A DNA stretch of 64,000 nucleotides. Source: Bipolaris cookei. Taxonomy: Eukaryota; Ascomycota; Dothideomycetes; Pleosporales; Pleosporaceae. The notes under the pieces are model-generated. The model was not told where the DNA came from and searched no databases. It saw nothing but the letters and a program-made list of their open reading frames with translations. This document shows, one piece after another, positions 33,510 to 45,665 of the stretch; position 1 is the stretch's first letter; each line of letters starts with the position of its first letter. Where the stretch lies: NCBI GenBank assembly GCA_002286855.1, contig NRSV01000017.1, forward strand, positions 351,475-415,474, written 5' to 3'. The position numbers and the translations under genes are program-made.

Positions 33510-34346
33510 CAAGCTTACTTATAGCGGTCTAGATATTTGGTGAATGTCCGTATAAGTAATAAGGTTACAGCGATCGGATGGCTCGGAAGCTCTACCCCGC
33601 ACACAGCAGAGAGCATAAGAAGAGAACCTTATACGCACATAGATAGGTAATAAAAACAAGAATTTTGAATACACACACCTGTCTTTTGGCAACCCTTCTG
33701 CATTCGTGCAAACCCTCTTCAGCCCCGTGCGCATATGCTTCGTACCTTGCTGTTTGCGCCCGGTTCACGCTTATGCTAGCTAGTTACAGAACCTATTCAA
33801 CAGTGAAGGATATTTCTTCTCTCACTTACCAGAGCAGCGAGATAAGAATTTTCAGCAGACGGGTGTTAACACCGAGGTGAGAGCATGGAAGCTATGAGAT
33901 AATTGCAACTGATAGCCAGGCGTACATTATTAATAGTGAGAGAGGCTATCAGGTGACAGAATTCATCATGATCCAGTTAATATTGCATTAATTATCTGAT
34001 CGGGCATCTCAGGCTTCGCTGCTATGTTTGCACGACATTGACCTTCTTCGTGATACTTCGGCAACTATTTCATTTAGATCTTCAAGCAGACAAATCGAGT
34101 AGTCTCTAGGTATGCTTAGCTGAGATGCAATACCTAAATTGCCAATAAAATATATGATGGCGATCATGGTACGTAAAGAAAATGAAAGGCATGACCATTT
34201 TGTTAATGCGATTCTGTGACTAGTAACGCCTTCATATCTTATTCATTGATTATCCTCCAGAAAACAAGCGTTCGTGAATGTGGGTATATACGAAGTAACA
34301 ACCAAAGATCAATGTGCAAACACAAAAAAACACTCCACCATAACGC
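33510..34346. other. Intergenic, AT-rich
   Basis: About 840 bp without a supported gene. It probably contains the 3' UTRs of the two flanking convergent genes. Confidence 0.5.
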
Positions 34347-35650
34347 CTATGGACAACCAAGAATCAACCCCTCTGTATTCTCACTGCACTCCACAAAGTC
34401 ATTTAGCACCAACCCCTTTGCCCTCGCAACGACGTGTCCGACATCCCGTATAATCGTTCCTTGAAAGCCGCAAGCATGCTTAATAGGGTAAAGTTCATTA
34501 ACTCCATCGTAAGTTTCCCAAATCGGTGATTGTATCGCTTTGATGTTCTCGTGGGCCTTTTCCAGACTGAACCCATCGAATGGCGCAACAACTTGAGGTG
34601 ATAGAACATCGATGTTTCGCATCTGCTTCATGAGCGCACCAAGTAACATCGAGCTGCACTCGAAAGATAAGCCTGCATCTACCCGGCATGTGTAGGCGTC
34701 GCTAAATTCATCGATCCAGTAGTTGAATGTCTCGATGATTTGTTCAATCGCTTCTGAACGTCGAACTTCCAGCGTCACTGTTTTATGTGAGCAATTTGCT
34801 AATGACCAAAGCCTTGATACCACATACGAAGTATTGATGGTGGAATTCCCAGCCCCATGTCTTGTATATTTGACTCCGTACATTGTCGCAACACTATGGC
34901 AGTGACCCTGGTGAATTCTTTCGGTAGCTTGAATACCCAGGTGATCAGCATCCAGAGCATCAGGTCGCGGCTGTAGGTTTGAGGCATCGGGTGGCATACA
35001 CGAATGTGTCTAATCCATTTTTGAGATATCAGTTCAAAAGCTTCCCAGCATTTGTAGTAGTCAACCATTACGGCGATTTTGGCGAGCATTTCCAAACTCA
35101 ACTGCTTCGGTACTCGGCGGTAGCGGGTATGTAGTGTGTTGAGTAGTATTTCGAAGGCTTCAGGGTCCCAGTCTGAGCATTCGATATGATAGAGGCTATT
35201 GCTGTCTTTCTGATTGTCTCTCGAGGTCAGGAACTCATTCTTGAATCTTGAAGAGGCCGTGATGAGATGCGCTGATGAAATCTGATAGATAATTGGCAGA
35301 GATGGGCTTGGTTTTGCTGGATGAATTGCCGCGGAAGGTACTTCAACTCCATGAGTCCGCCTTCCGGGGATTGTACAAAGTACTGGCTCATCCTGTTGCT
35401 TAGGCTGCTCTTGTGCATCATACTCTGGGTCTGATTCGTCCCATCTCATCCAATTAGGCAACTCTTCTCCATCACTGTGATCTTCATAATCAAGTTCTTC
35501 ACTGAGATCTTCAGTGCTTATATCTTCCGAATCGCTCGAGGTATCCAGGGGCTCTATCCAGAGAGCAAAGACTTTTCCTGAGTTGTCCAAAGTTATCAGT
35601 GCGTCTCCAGTGGGATCGATGATGATGTGACCACTCTGAGGCGATGCCAT
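34347..35650 (-). CDS. BTB/POZ-domain protein of fungal type
   Basis: BTB domains mediate dimerisation or Cullin-3 binding; the partner here is unknown. Two exons on the minus strand (34828-35650 and 34347-34777) encode 417 aa. The opening GHIIIDPTGDALITLDN is the first strand of fungal BTB proteins. It is interrupted by a long acidic insert (DTSSDSEDISTEDLSEELDY, about 36-60). The domain resumes with YQISSAHLITASSRFKNEFL, then DWDPEAFEILLNTLHTRYRR and LAKIAVMVDYYKCWEAFELI. The C-terminal half has EVRRSEAIEQIIETFNYWID, common in fungal BTB proteins. The donor GTATGT at 34827 gives a 50-bp intron and keeps frame; a nearer GT would leave only 29 bp. Such single-BTB proteins are expanded in Pleosporales. 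Confidence 0.8.
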
Positions 35651-38600
35651 GATGAAGAGATTGGAAAGTTTCGATAGCCAGGCGGGAAGGCTAAATCTCG
35701 TTTAGGTTGGCAGATCTGATGTTCAGAATACGTGACGTTGTACCTTGCTAGTCGTGTTCTTTGCGAGCACGAGATTCTTGGATAAAGTCGATGTGGAGTA
35801 GTGTACTGAAGGGGGGGTTCGGCGGAAAGGTATCGTATTCTTCCTCAACTATATCGGTGCCCTATGTGAGGTTTCTTCTCGACACAAAAGTTCAACAAGC
35901 AAGTAGCAAAGCATTGAATGGGCATGAGGATCATTTTAACAGACAAAAGGGTATCACCATAGCCTTCATTGGCCCCCAAAACAAACAGTCAAAACAGAAA
36001 TACATGCCTCATGTTGAAGACAAAGAAAAGGTGGAAGAACCTGAGTTCCCGCTTACCAAGTTAGGCAGGCCCTTAATGTTGTGAGGAACACTACAGCCGC
36101 ATTCGGTTTCTCAGCGCGTATCACGCCTACAAAAACTACCAGATCCTCGCCTAGGGAACTTGGGTTCAGTATCGCGAGCTTGAGCTAGGACGTGTTACCG
36201 CATAAGGAAGATCACACTAGTCTCGATGTGGATCCGAAGTTACTTAAGTGCGCAGCACTGTCTCTGCAATCATGATTGCGGTTACAGCTTGACATTGCGA
36301 GGGCGACACAAGAGCCTTAGCTTTGGTATTTCTTCTATCCCGAAAAGAAAACATCCAAATAAACTTCGAGCATAGTCAATACCCCTTCGTTATTGGCTTA
36401 TTATTCTGAGAAACTCGCCATAAGGCAGATGTGGATGCAGCGAGATTGGCCAATTATTCTGACATTAATACAATGGAGCGGCTCACTTCGCCGTCACGAC
36501 CCATAGACCTATTCTTTTGTAAACCTTTAGCGTATTTTCCCATACAGTTTCATCCATTATCGTGTGAGTAAAGTGGATCTCTCTACACAAACACAGATAG
36601 AACAACTCCAGGAAACACCGCATCAGAACTTGTAGGCACGGCCTTAATGATTCTGGCAAACAATCAGTAGCTATTTTCATCTTAGAGGTCGCATGGACAC
36701 TGAATAGTATCTTTTTTGAGCCAACGTTGAGATTGAAGGGGAACCAACAACAAAGTGAAAAAGTCTAAACACAGGGAAAGTACACGGACAGCGACATTAA
36801 AAAAAGCGAGACACACAGAAAGCATGCACGAAAGACGAATAGAAAATAATCTGCTCAGGTCCGTTCATTTCGCACTACGCTGAATACTCGTCATGTTCGC
36901 CGACTTGGTCTTCTGGTCTATGCATCTGTAGAGGTCGCAACCGCGAAAATGGGAAGCGCACACATTACTTACTTTAGACATATCGAAGCACTTAGCACTA
37001 ATTATTTGCGTTGGCATGGAAACAAGCCGGTTAGACCAGTGTTTCATGGGGACAACAGTGCTGGAAAGAATCAAGTACAGGCGTGTTATATTCAGCAGCT
37101 GCACTTGTCGGCCATGCCTACATTAGGTCACACCCTCATCTACCCAGCTCATCCCTCAATGCCTGTGCTCCATCAATACTCCTGGCCTGGCCAGACAAAC
37201 TATTTACCTTACTGGTATACCATCCAAAGACGTTCACTTGGCGTCGCAATCATGTCAAAAACGCATATCCATACGTACCTTGTGAGCGAAATTTCCAGGA
37301 ACAATGAGGGATTAAGTATAAGCGGAAGATAGGATCTACGAAACTTCGGGTTTTGGCCGGTACAAAAATGAGACGGTGCAGGTCCGCGGCAACGCGGCGA
37401 CGGGAGGTATGTGCCGCGCCGAAGTGGCTTTGCACCATGCGATCAATGAGCATGGTGTTGGTGCTTGGCCATACATAAGGGCAAAGCCAGTGCAGAAAAA
37501 GCACATCACAGCTGAAGCAAAATGCGCAGAGTACAAGCGAAAAGGGGCAGCTGGCTTCATCAGCCTTTGTTGCGTAGTCAAACGTCAAGTATCCAGTCCA
37601 GTTCGTATTCCGCACACCATGTCGGCTGACGATCCCTTGTCTATGATCACCATAGGGAAAATGAACGCTGCAGTAGGGTACAGAGTAGGTAATAATAAAG
37701 CGCAAAATTCAGCTAGTAAACAAATACTTTGTGGCTGGATCCTAGTAAGCGAGAACTACTCTCGATGTGAAGCGATAGCGACCTAAACGAATGAAACAGC
37801 GAGCTTAACGAGAGAAGAGGGATAGTCCCTGAAAATGATCGTTCAACACGAAAGAGTGTTTGCGCGTATATCGCAAGATTTCCCCTCATAACCAAGCGCC
37901 ATCACTCAGCTGGGCGCAATACTGACGTTTTAGATCAACGCTAATATTCATATCATTGCAACATGTAAAGTAAAAATCTAGTGGTAGCATGGAAGTCATA
38001 TGTAAGTGCGCGCAAAATCATCCCCGTCAAGGAAAGTTCCGCAGCATGTACTTTATGTACACTTACTGTACTCTGCCATGCTACATTCTGGCGAACAGGC
38101 AACTTCCCCGGAGAAAATGGTTCGGCGAGGTCAGCCCATAACGCATGGTCTGACGTCAACCGCTCATTCCGGACAACAATGGCTACACAGACTGCGCCGG
38201 CAACTAGCGCATCCAAGACGGCATATCCATAAGCAGTTGGGTACTCCCCTCTCCGTGCCTGAGACGTCCTCATCGCCGGAGCATTAAGTATTCCAGAGAT
38301 AAGCAGGATGTTGGCGGAAAACCCCCCTGTTACCCCTCCAAACCCACTGGTGATCGCCAAGCGCAATTAATAGCAAGGGCACGAAAGCAGGAAAGCATGA
38401 GAAAAAAAGGGTCAAGGGGGTGCCATCACATGAAACCGTCTCCCCATATAGTGGCTACTGGGAAAAAGAAACAAGAGCTGGCCCGAAATCGATCGGCACA
38501 GCTATGCATTTTGCGGCTTTTGAGAAGCCAAAAAAAGGGTCTAATGCAAATATGGATTTAGGTAAAATAGACGAGAAACGATAAAGAATGGGGACCACAA

Positions 38601-38852
38601 CATTTAGCTTGCGATTGGGATTTTCAAATCGCGGGGGGACTAGATGCGTTAGGTTAGCGTTGGTAGGAAACGTGCTGATTCGACAATCGAAGGGGGTTGC
38701 ATAAGGGGACAATCGCGATCTATCATTGGGACATTAAGGTTTGACTGTCTCGCGAGAAAGACGGCAGTTGTGAAAGAGGCGTTTCGGTACATGATGTGTC
38801 ACATTTAATGATTTGAAAAATTGTCCTGAACTGGGAAAGAGTAGCATTCATG
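35651..38852. other. Long intergenic region, no supported gene
   Basis: About 3.2 kb. Overlapping open frames occur at 37250-37786 on both strands and at 37953-38366 on the minus strand. None has a domain, splice logic or mutual consistency. No transposon ends or tRNAs were found. Confidence 0.5.
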
Positions 38853-40302
38853 TCAAATCTGCCATTTTGGCGGCACTGCGAGCGTTTCAATGTTGGCTGT
38901 AAATCCAGCATTTCTTTGCTCCTCGTTAAGCGGATCACAGCCCACTGTAAACTGCTGCCGTTTCCCATTATTGTCCTCTTGCTGTGTCAGCTCTCGTGTG
39001 CTTGTCCCACTGCTTTTGATACTCGTCCTGTCGTTCGTTTTCTTGTGCTCGAGCTCATATGTGAGGCCGTAGTCATCCACACGCTCCTCAACCACTTGCA
39101 CTTCGTAACTGACGAAGATGGCGGCAAGAGATCTTTCGACAATGGGCCAGAAGATAGGCATGGAGGCGCAGATAATGGCCAGATCGATTTCGAGACAGGA
39201 GAGAATGATCATGGTAGGTGTCCACCAGGTGTAGTCAACGTAAGGATGGGTCGCGCCGTTGGTTTTTACGATGCCGTGTAGGCGCCCAACTGCTGTTCCG
39301 ACAGCACTGGCATTGTTAGTCCAAATATTTTGTGTATTGTAAGATAGGCCAACTTACACTGCGCCAAACGAGAAAACACCAGCCATCGCTATGATGTTCT
39401 TTCTTCGTAAGTTCGGTGTCCCGAAGAGTATCATAGGTGCCACAAATATGGCAATGTCGAACATCATGTTGGTCGCTGATTGAGTTTTATATGTGACAAC
39501 AAACTCTTCCAGATTACCGAAACCAAAGCCGTAGCATTTTGCTGGAATGGTACGATCCCAGTAGCCACGAACTGGGAAGCAAGGAAACCAAGCGATGAAT
39601 GCGAAAGCGGTGCCCCAGAGTATCACTGCGATAAGTAGGCCTATGCATATCCATCGCATGCGACCGGCCTTGAAGATACGCAAGTATTGGAATAGCAAAG
39701 CGACTTTGATAATCGCACCATTGGAAATGTAAATGGCGAGTTCTATGTAGTACAACTGGTTAGGTCAATATATTTTCGTATAAGGAAGCATGGGGCATGT
39801 ATACTTTTAGATAGCTGGCCACGTTATCAAATCCAAGATATAACATATGCCGGCCGAGTCCATATCTGATAGCTGTAATCGTTAGTCGAGTCTGCATTTG
39901 TAGGATGCATAACTTACAAATACACACGATGATGGTCGCTGCAGTGTTTAGGCACTGTGCAACAAGTCAACATCTCCTGAGATTGGCCCTTGTACTCTAA
40001 AATTGATATACATACCTGAGCGAGAAGCACAAACCCATCGTCCCAGCCGAACTCCTTGACAATTCTGATACGAACCCAAAGACGAAAAAGCACTGCAAAC
40101 CATGCTACAGCCTTTTGTGTAAAGTTAGTATATAAGTCACTATATAGAGTCGCTGGTACCATACCAAGAAAGTGAGCGTAGTGCCATATATGGTTCCTTT
40201 TCTGTTTGACAAGGGCTGGGGTTCATCTGCTGGTGGCGGATTTGACAACATCTGTGCAAGCATCCCCTCCCAGGTAGTCAAGCCTGACATATTGGTGGCC
40301 AT
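38853..40302 (-). CDS. Seven-TM rhodopsin-domain protein (Pth11-related family)
   Basis: Integral plasma-membrane protein of the fungal rhodopsin-domain family, related to the seven-TM part of Pth11 receptors. No ligand is known. Six exons on the minus strand (40165-40302, 40016-40111, 39918-39954, 39805-39872, 39358-39755, 38853-39306) join in phase to 396 aa. Family hallmarks are RIRIVKEFGWDDGFVLLAQ, YGLGRHMLYL, IKVALLFQYLRIF, FPCFPVRGYWDRTIPAKCYG with its conserved Cys and Trp, DIAIFVAPMILF, YTWWTPTMIILSCLEIDLAI and ICASMPIFWPIVER. The C-terminal tail of about 100 residues is hydrophilic. There is no CFEM domain at the N-terminus, so it is not a full Pth11. The start at 40302 (MATNMSGLTTWEGM) has no upstream signal peptide. 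Confidence 0.9.
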
Positions 40303-41160
40303 CTTGGTGCAGAGGCGAGAGCGCCGGCGCTGCTCAGAACAACGCAGGAATGATAGATGGATACGGCCCACGAGAGTCTGGTGGGGGGGGGGGAGCCAGC
40401 ACTAATGACTGTTGGTGGGCCGTCGAGACCTCTGCGCCGAAAGCTGGTTCACGATTCAGAGCCGTTGCCAAGCTAACTTTATACTATCTGTGCAGGGCTA
40501 ATGCAGGTGTAGGTCTGCCGGAGGCTGAACGCTAAGCGACAGGCGAGCCTCAGGAAGCGGATGGTTGCATTTGACAGGCTTTCGTGCAAACTCTATCCAA
40601 GGATCCCAGTCAGGGCTCGCCGCCTTGAAAATACCAGCATCCATATTACAGGGTACCCCACGTTCTATTATAACAAGATGCAGAGTTTGTATGACGAGAT
40701 TTCCCCACGCCTCAGGCCACATGTACGTACGATGCATGTCGTACTTACATGTATACGAGTGTTTAGTGATCCATCTACAAATCTATCCGTCAGCTAGAAG
40801 ACTTTGGGATGAAATGACGCCATATTCTTCTCCTCTGAGTTCATGGTCAAGTGGCCAGATACGTAAGTATTTCCAGATAGTAAGCATGCGGCACGGTGGG
40901 TCAGTATTTTGACACGCAAGACGGGCATCGCCCCTGCATTTGAGGAGGACAATCGAATGAGATACAGCAATCCTGGATTATTTGGTTTGTCTTGATTCGA
41001 TACTGGGCGAGGGGAACGTGGCGGAAGAGAACAGCCGGTGAAGCGTTGAGGAGAACGATAACGAACGCTCAAGAACCCGACTCAGTCCCACGCAGCCAGC
41101 GAGTCATTGGCGAGAGGAGCCATGGCTATATAGAGGCCGCTTTCAAAAGTTGTTGCTCGA
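40303..41160. other. Intergenic upstream of rhodopsin-domain gene
   Basis: About 860 bp with a poly-G run of about 11 bases near 40383-40393. No gene recognised. Confidence 0.5.
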
Positions 41161-42578
41161 CAGGGGTGTGTCGATTTTGCCGTAATACTACCGAAATACT
41201 GCCAAACTACGATACTTTGTAATAGCCTCTTCCCTCACGATACTCATTGCAACCTTCAAGTTCAATAATCTGTTGTACGTGTATTGGGATCCTCTCTATC
41301 CAAGCGTATATTTGTTGTTATAGGAGATCGCTCCAGACCTGTAACCATGACTTGGTTGCCTCTACCCGGTTCTTTGAAGCACCTTTCTTTGTTGTTGTTG
41401 TTCTTTTCATCTAGAACCAGGCTGGCTCGATTGCATTTAGATCTGGTGAGTTACCACACCAAAGAAGTCTCACTACACACATTCTTTCTCTTTTGACTAT
41501 ACTAAAGACTGAGCGTGGTGGGCATGAGAAGGAGCCTTATCTTCTTGTACGATTGTGCTAGGCCTGTCTTTCATACACTTTTTAGCAAAGGGAAGCTTTA
41601 GGATTAGAGCTTGAGACTGACATCGCCACCAATCAACACCTTTACCTCCTCCTCTTGTTAGCTTACCAGTATCTGCCATCCACCTCCATATAGGAGGTTT
41701 ACCAGGCTTAGTTCTTAAGCCAAGTCTTCATACGCCAGTAGAAAGTTCCTACTCAGATCTCATAATTGGCTCAAGAATCTTATTCATCTCCTCAATCTTA
41801 GCAGCTGCTTCCTTTCTCTCTTGCGCAGTCTCAGGCTTCCAGATATGAAAAGGACCTTTTTTATAGTACGAGAAGCAGCCCCAGAACATAAACTCAGAGT
41901 ACCCCTTCCATCTCTCTCGGAAAATGGACTTAGTGAAGGCTTCCTCTGGCTTTCTCCATACACGGTAGCCACCTCTGCGGTGGTTCAAGACAACAGACAT
42001 CTCGTCTGACCAAATGACATTCTTCCAGTCTTCAAGCGTCCAGTCCTTGTGAGCGAGACACCACTCTAACCTATCCTGCCTCATCTTCTTCGTCAACTCA
42101 GGCTTCCTCGTTGGCTTTGTCTTGTTGTATCCCGCTGTCTTGAGTATCCTTCATACCGTGATAGATGAAACATCGTGGCCTTGAAGGCTAAGATGACCAG
42201 CTATATCAGCACAGCTCTTCTATCGTCCGTATCGATCACGGCATACTTTCTCCACTACTATTTCTTGAACCGCTTCTTGTTTGCGTGGACGGCCTGTATG
42301 AGAGACATCTCCAAGACACTCAGGAAGGATTTTAATTAAAGGCGCGTTTGGCTCAAATCCTCGCTCGCAGGCTCGGGCATAGAAAGCGTTAATTGTTCGT
42401 GGTGAAGGACTAGTAACCTGGCTAATATAGCTTGTCGGCCTGCCTACAAAGGGAGACTTTGTTGTGACGATTAAAGCGCGCATCGAGATATCTGTATGCG
42501 TATGAGAAGCTATCTTAACACTAAAAAGTTGTGTATATTGACGTATATCATTGTAAATACAGCTTCATAACACCTCTG
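41161..42578 (-). mobile_element. Tc1-like DNA transposon, degenerate (copy A)
   Basis: About 1.42 kb. The right end reads CACCTCTG followed by TA (42579-42580). The left end begins CAGGGGTGTG at 41161. The two ends share only the outer core CAGRGGTGT as an inverted repeat, and the left TA has decayed to GA, so the left boundary is less sure. The interior encodes a Tc1-like transposase on the minus strand. It belongs to the same family as the better-preserved copy B at 44163-45663, in the opposite orientation. Confidence 0.75.
41220..42483 (-). pseudogene. Tc1-like transposase pseudogene (copy A)
   Basis: Contains the paired-like HTH (SYISQVTSPSPRTINAFYAR), then TKKMRQDRLEWCLAHKDWTL, and the catalytic WSDEMSVVLNHRRGGYRVWR. 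Further along are FMFWGCFSYYKKGPFHIWKP, VQEDKAPSHAHHAQ and, past a stop, GNSPDLNAIEPAW. These are the DD-E motifs of fungal Tc1-like elements. Stops occur after RDRYGR (42220), after IMRSE (41749), after HAQSLV (41497), and after IEPAWF, so it is inactive. The intact sequence at each site is visible in copy B. Confidence 0.82.
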
Positions 42579-42580
42579 TA

Positions 42581-43413
42581 AAACTTTGGTGGGGTACTGA
42601 GACTATCGGGCCGACCGATCCGCTATTTGGCCGGCGCGGGCAATAACTTTTGAAAGCGATCTCTATACTGCGACAAAGGATCAGTTGGGATCGCCACGTT
42701 GGTGCGAGAGGAGCCAAGCTCCGGACGAATTGAAAATACCGAAGGCAAAGCGAATGCGCCTGGCCAATGAGCTACTCTTTTCTAATGATACGCTAGCCAA
42801 AATCCGTCCTGGCAGGATTCGGCCCTCATTTCTTGCGCAAGGGGTTTTTGGCGCTTGGCCAGGGTACTGACTACATGCAGGGAGGCACTACTTCTCAGAT
42901 TCGAAAAGTGACACGCATGCGTCACGATCCCTTGACCTTTTTGAATCTGATGCACCGATAAAGTGCATGCCAGCCGTTGGAAGAAAGATTGCCGAACCAT
43001 GTTCCCACAGCGAGCAAGGGGAGATACCCACAATTTAGTAATGCACCCCAGATGTCGTATGATGTGACAGTGAAGTGGGCATCTCAACGTGCACAAAGTC
43101 TTTACAGGCGCGCATCCAAATATCCAAATGGCCAATGTCACAGAATGTCTGTTCGACACGCGTCAGCGCATAACGGATAACAGCAGGAAACAGCAGCGCC
43201 GTCTGACTGCATGATCTGCGGGCCGACAAGATTAAAAGAGGTCGGTCGTATTGGACCCATTGGCAAAGTAGTTACCCAATCAGTTGTAGTCGCCGTCTTA
43301 CTGCACTGGCTCCTCGCGCACACCCGAGGGGCAGCGGATCTTGGGTGCGAGAGGTAAGAGTCTGGCCTAAGTAGCGGCTTTTGAGAAAAATATTCTAGAA
43401 CGCACATGCATAC
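42581..43413. other. Intergenic between copy A and solo LTR
   Basis: About 830 bp of mixed composition with no gene recognised. Confidence 0.45.
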
Positions 43414-43818
43414 TGTGGCACGATACAAGATCGAGCTCAGAAGATCAAGAGGCGACCCGCAATCGAGCTGGTAGAATAGAGCTGAAATCCAATCGCTGTA
43501 TTGTGTTGCGTGAAGAAGGTACCTATCTACTTCGAGAATTATTCCTAATTTTGAAACAAGGTCCCTCTGGTAGTATGACTACCGTAGATAACAGAGTAGG
43601 AGGAGGGACAAGGTGGGGTGGCTACAACGTATTGTCTTGACTATTGTGTATCAATCTGCTATTCTCACACTGTTGTGGTTGGAGCTATGACCAACTGGGC
43701 AGTGCCTACCACAACGGGATATCATGTGACCCCCAAGAACCTTCCACCCTGGACTAAACCCATATATTCTCGGCACGTAATATATATCCGCAGTCTGATC
43801 ACGTGGCACTACACCACA
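43414..43818. repeat. Putative solo LTR, copy 1
   Basis: A 405-bp repeat whose second copy is at 54706-55121. It starts TGTGG and ends CCACA, the TG...CA inverted ends of long terminal repeats. The best conserved part (first 200 bp) contains GACCCGCAATCGAGCTGGTA and GCTGTATTGTGTTGCGTGAA in both copies; the middle has diverged. ATAC flanks both sides as a probable target duplication. No retrotransposon coding sequence is nearby, so it is most simply a solo LTR. A non-autonomous element is the alternative. Confidence 0.65.
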
Positions 43819-44162
43819 ATACTTCAGTACATAGCTCCGAATCATACGGGCTTTTAGGTGGCATGGATCTCTTTCAAGGCAAATACAGTCAAGCGGTTTG
43901 CAATGCAGCAATAACCTCGACTTGTTTGTATAAATAAGTAGGCCGCATTTAATGTATTGTAAGCCTGCTCACACTTATTCGCCGAGGATGCTTATCAACG
44001 CAGATAAAGCTTCCTAACTTGAAAGGCTTCGCAAATACTGAGCTGCGTTCGCACGTAAAATGCGCTATATTGGGGAAGCAAAGTAGACGAGTCGTGCTCG
44101 GCCATGTGTACGAAGCATTATGGTGTTTGTGTGTTTGCTATACTCGAAATTGAGCTTGACTA
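43819..44162. other. Short spacer
   Basis: About 340 bp between the solo LTR and the Tc1-like copy B. Nothing recognised. Confidence 0.45.
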
Positions 44163-45663
44163 CGGAGGTGTTTATTAAAAGTTCTTGCTTGTGTAGTGAT
44201 AGGGATATGTTAGCTAATGCTTAATTAGATAATTTTTCTGCGCTGGTGTGACCTTTGCGCCTTCACCGTTTTTGCACATTCTCTCTAGTTACACTCTCTA
44301 TTGTGGCTCCCTACGATACCTCTAATCGCATTCTTATTGTCAGTCTCAAAGCTACTGGAAAATCAAGTAACGAGATTAATGACTTGACTAAAACCCCTAC
44401 GCGGACAATCAACTCAATCTATGGCCGAACTATCATGCGTGGCTTTGACCCAGCACAGCGGCCACTGCATATTAAGGATAGCTATCTCGAAGATGTTCCA
44501 CAATCTGGCAGGCCATCAAAGCAGACTGACGCGACTGAAAAGGTTGTCCATACTGCACGCACTGACCGCTATGGACGAGAAAAGTCTTGTGCTGATGTTG
44601 CTGGGGCACTCAGTCAACAAGGATTGAATATATCAGCTATGACAGTATGGCAAATTCTACGGAAAGCAGGCTTCAAGAAAACCAAGCCAACGAGGAAGCC
44701 CGGACTGATGAAGAAGATGAAGAAGGACCGGCTTGATTGGTGCCTTCAGCATCAAGATTGGACGCTTTAGGATTGGAAGAATGTAATATGGTCTGATGAA
44801 ACATCTGTTGTCCTACTACACAGGCGTAGGGGATATAGAGTTTGGAGAAAAGCAGATGAAGCCTTTGTACGCAGCTGCATTCGTGAGCGATGGAAGGGCT
44901 GTTTTGAGTTTATGTTCTGGGGGTGCTTCTCGTACGATAAGAAGGGGCCTTGTCACTACTGGCTTCTTGAAACAAAGCAAGAGAAGGAAGCTGCTGCTAT
45001 AAGAATTGAAAAATTGAACAAAGAGCTAGAGCCTATTATGAGGGAACAGTGGGAGCCTGAGACTAGTATGCGGCGCCTGGATCTACGTACTAAACCTGGT
45101 CAAAAGCCTCGGTGGAAGTGGAATAAGAAGAATGACAGGCTTGCTCGAGGTAATGGTGCAGCAATTGACTGGTATCGATACTAGACAACTATCCTGCTCC
45201 TAAAACTGATCCCTTTTGTAAAACAGTGCCAGGCTGAGCGATCAGGAACAGTTGTTCAAGAGGATAAAGCGCCTGCCCATAATCACTACGTACAGAGCTA
45301 CGTATATAATCTAGAGGGCGTCCAGAAGCTTCTTTGGTGTGGTAAATCACCCGATTTAAATGCTATTGAGCCTTGTTGGCCATGAATGAAGCGGCATACT
45401 ACAAAGAGAGACGCACCAAAGAATCAAGTAGAGGGAGTACGTGCGTGGACCCAGTGCTGGGGAGAACTACCTCAGGACAAAATCCAAGCATTGATTGAGC
45501 GGATTCCTGTTCATGATAAGAAGATTATTCAACTAGAGGGAGGTAATGAGTATAAGGAGGGTAGAGCTTCATAGAATTGATCAAACTCGGAGATGTTGCC
45601 CGATTGGATATTAGCTGACATATCCCTGTCACTGCGAGCAAGGACTTTTGATAGGCACCTCCG
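44163..45663 (+). mobile_element. Tc1-like DNA transposon (copy B)
   Basis: A 1.50-kb element with TA target duplications at 44161-44162 and 45664-45665. Inverted repeats of 54-56 bp (44163-44218 and 45610-45663) begin CGGAGGTG. Every base substitution between the two arms (eight) is T in the left arm versus C in the right arm, plus a 2-bp length difference. The transposase gene fills most of the interior. It is the same family as copy A. Confidence 0.88.
44255..45574 (+). pseudogene. Tc1-like transposase (copy B), three in-frame stops
   Basis: One uninterrupted frame of about 440 codons except for three stops. These are TAG at 44768-44770 (after HQDWTL; copy A has Glu here), TAG at 45182-45184 (after IDWYRY), and TGA at 45383-45385 (after IEPCWP). 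The HTH region (ILIVSLKATGKSSNEINDLT) leads to LSQQGLNISAMTVWQILRKA. The catalytic motifs are WSDETSVV, VQEDKAPAHNHY and GKSPDLNAIEPCW. No frameshift is present. Without these stops the gene would match the usual 330-450 aa of fungal Tc1-like transposases. Start choice is uncertain; MRLHRFCTFSLV at 44255 opens the frame. Confidence 0.85.
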
Positions 45664-45665
45664 TA

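Noticed and set aside
34778..34806. A 29-bp intron in the BTB gene
   Set aside because: A donor at 34806 keeps frame but 29 bp is too short for splicing. The GTATGT donor at 34827 keeps frame and gives 50 bp.
37250..37786. Competing 151-aa (minus) and 136-aa (plus) frames
   Set aside because: Mutually overlapping, with no motif in either and no conserved flanking exon. Left as intergenic.
37953..38366. 137-aa minus-strand frame with two hydrophobic stretches
   Set aside because: Hydrophobicity is weak and there is no extension or known fold. Could be a decayed gene but nothing supports it.
40383..40393. Poly-G run near the rhodopsin-domain gene (also about 7290-7300)
   Set aside because: Simple homopolymer; single short tract without other G-tracts needed for a G-quadruplex claim.
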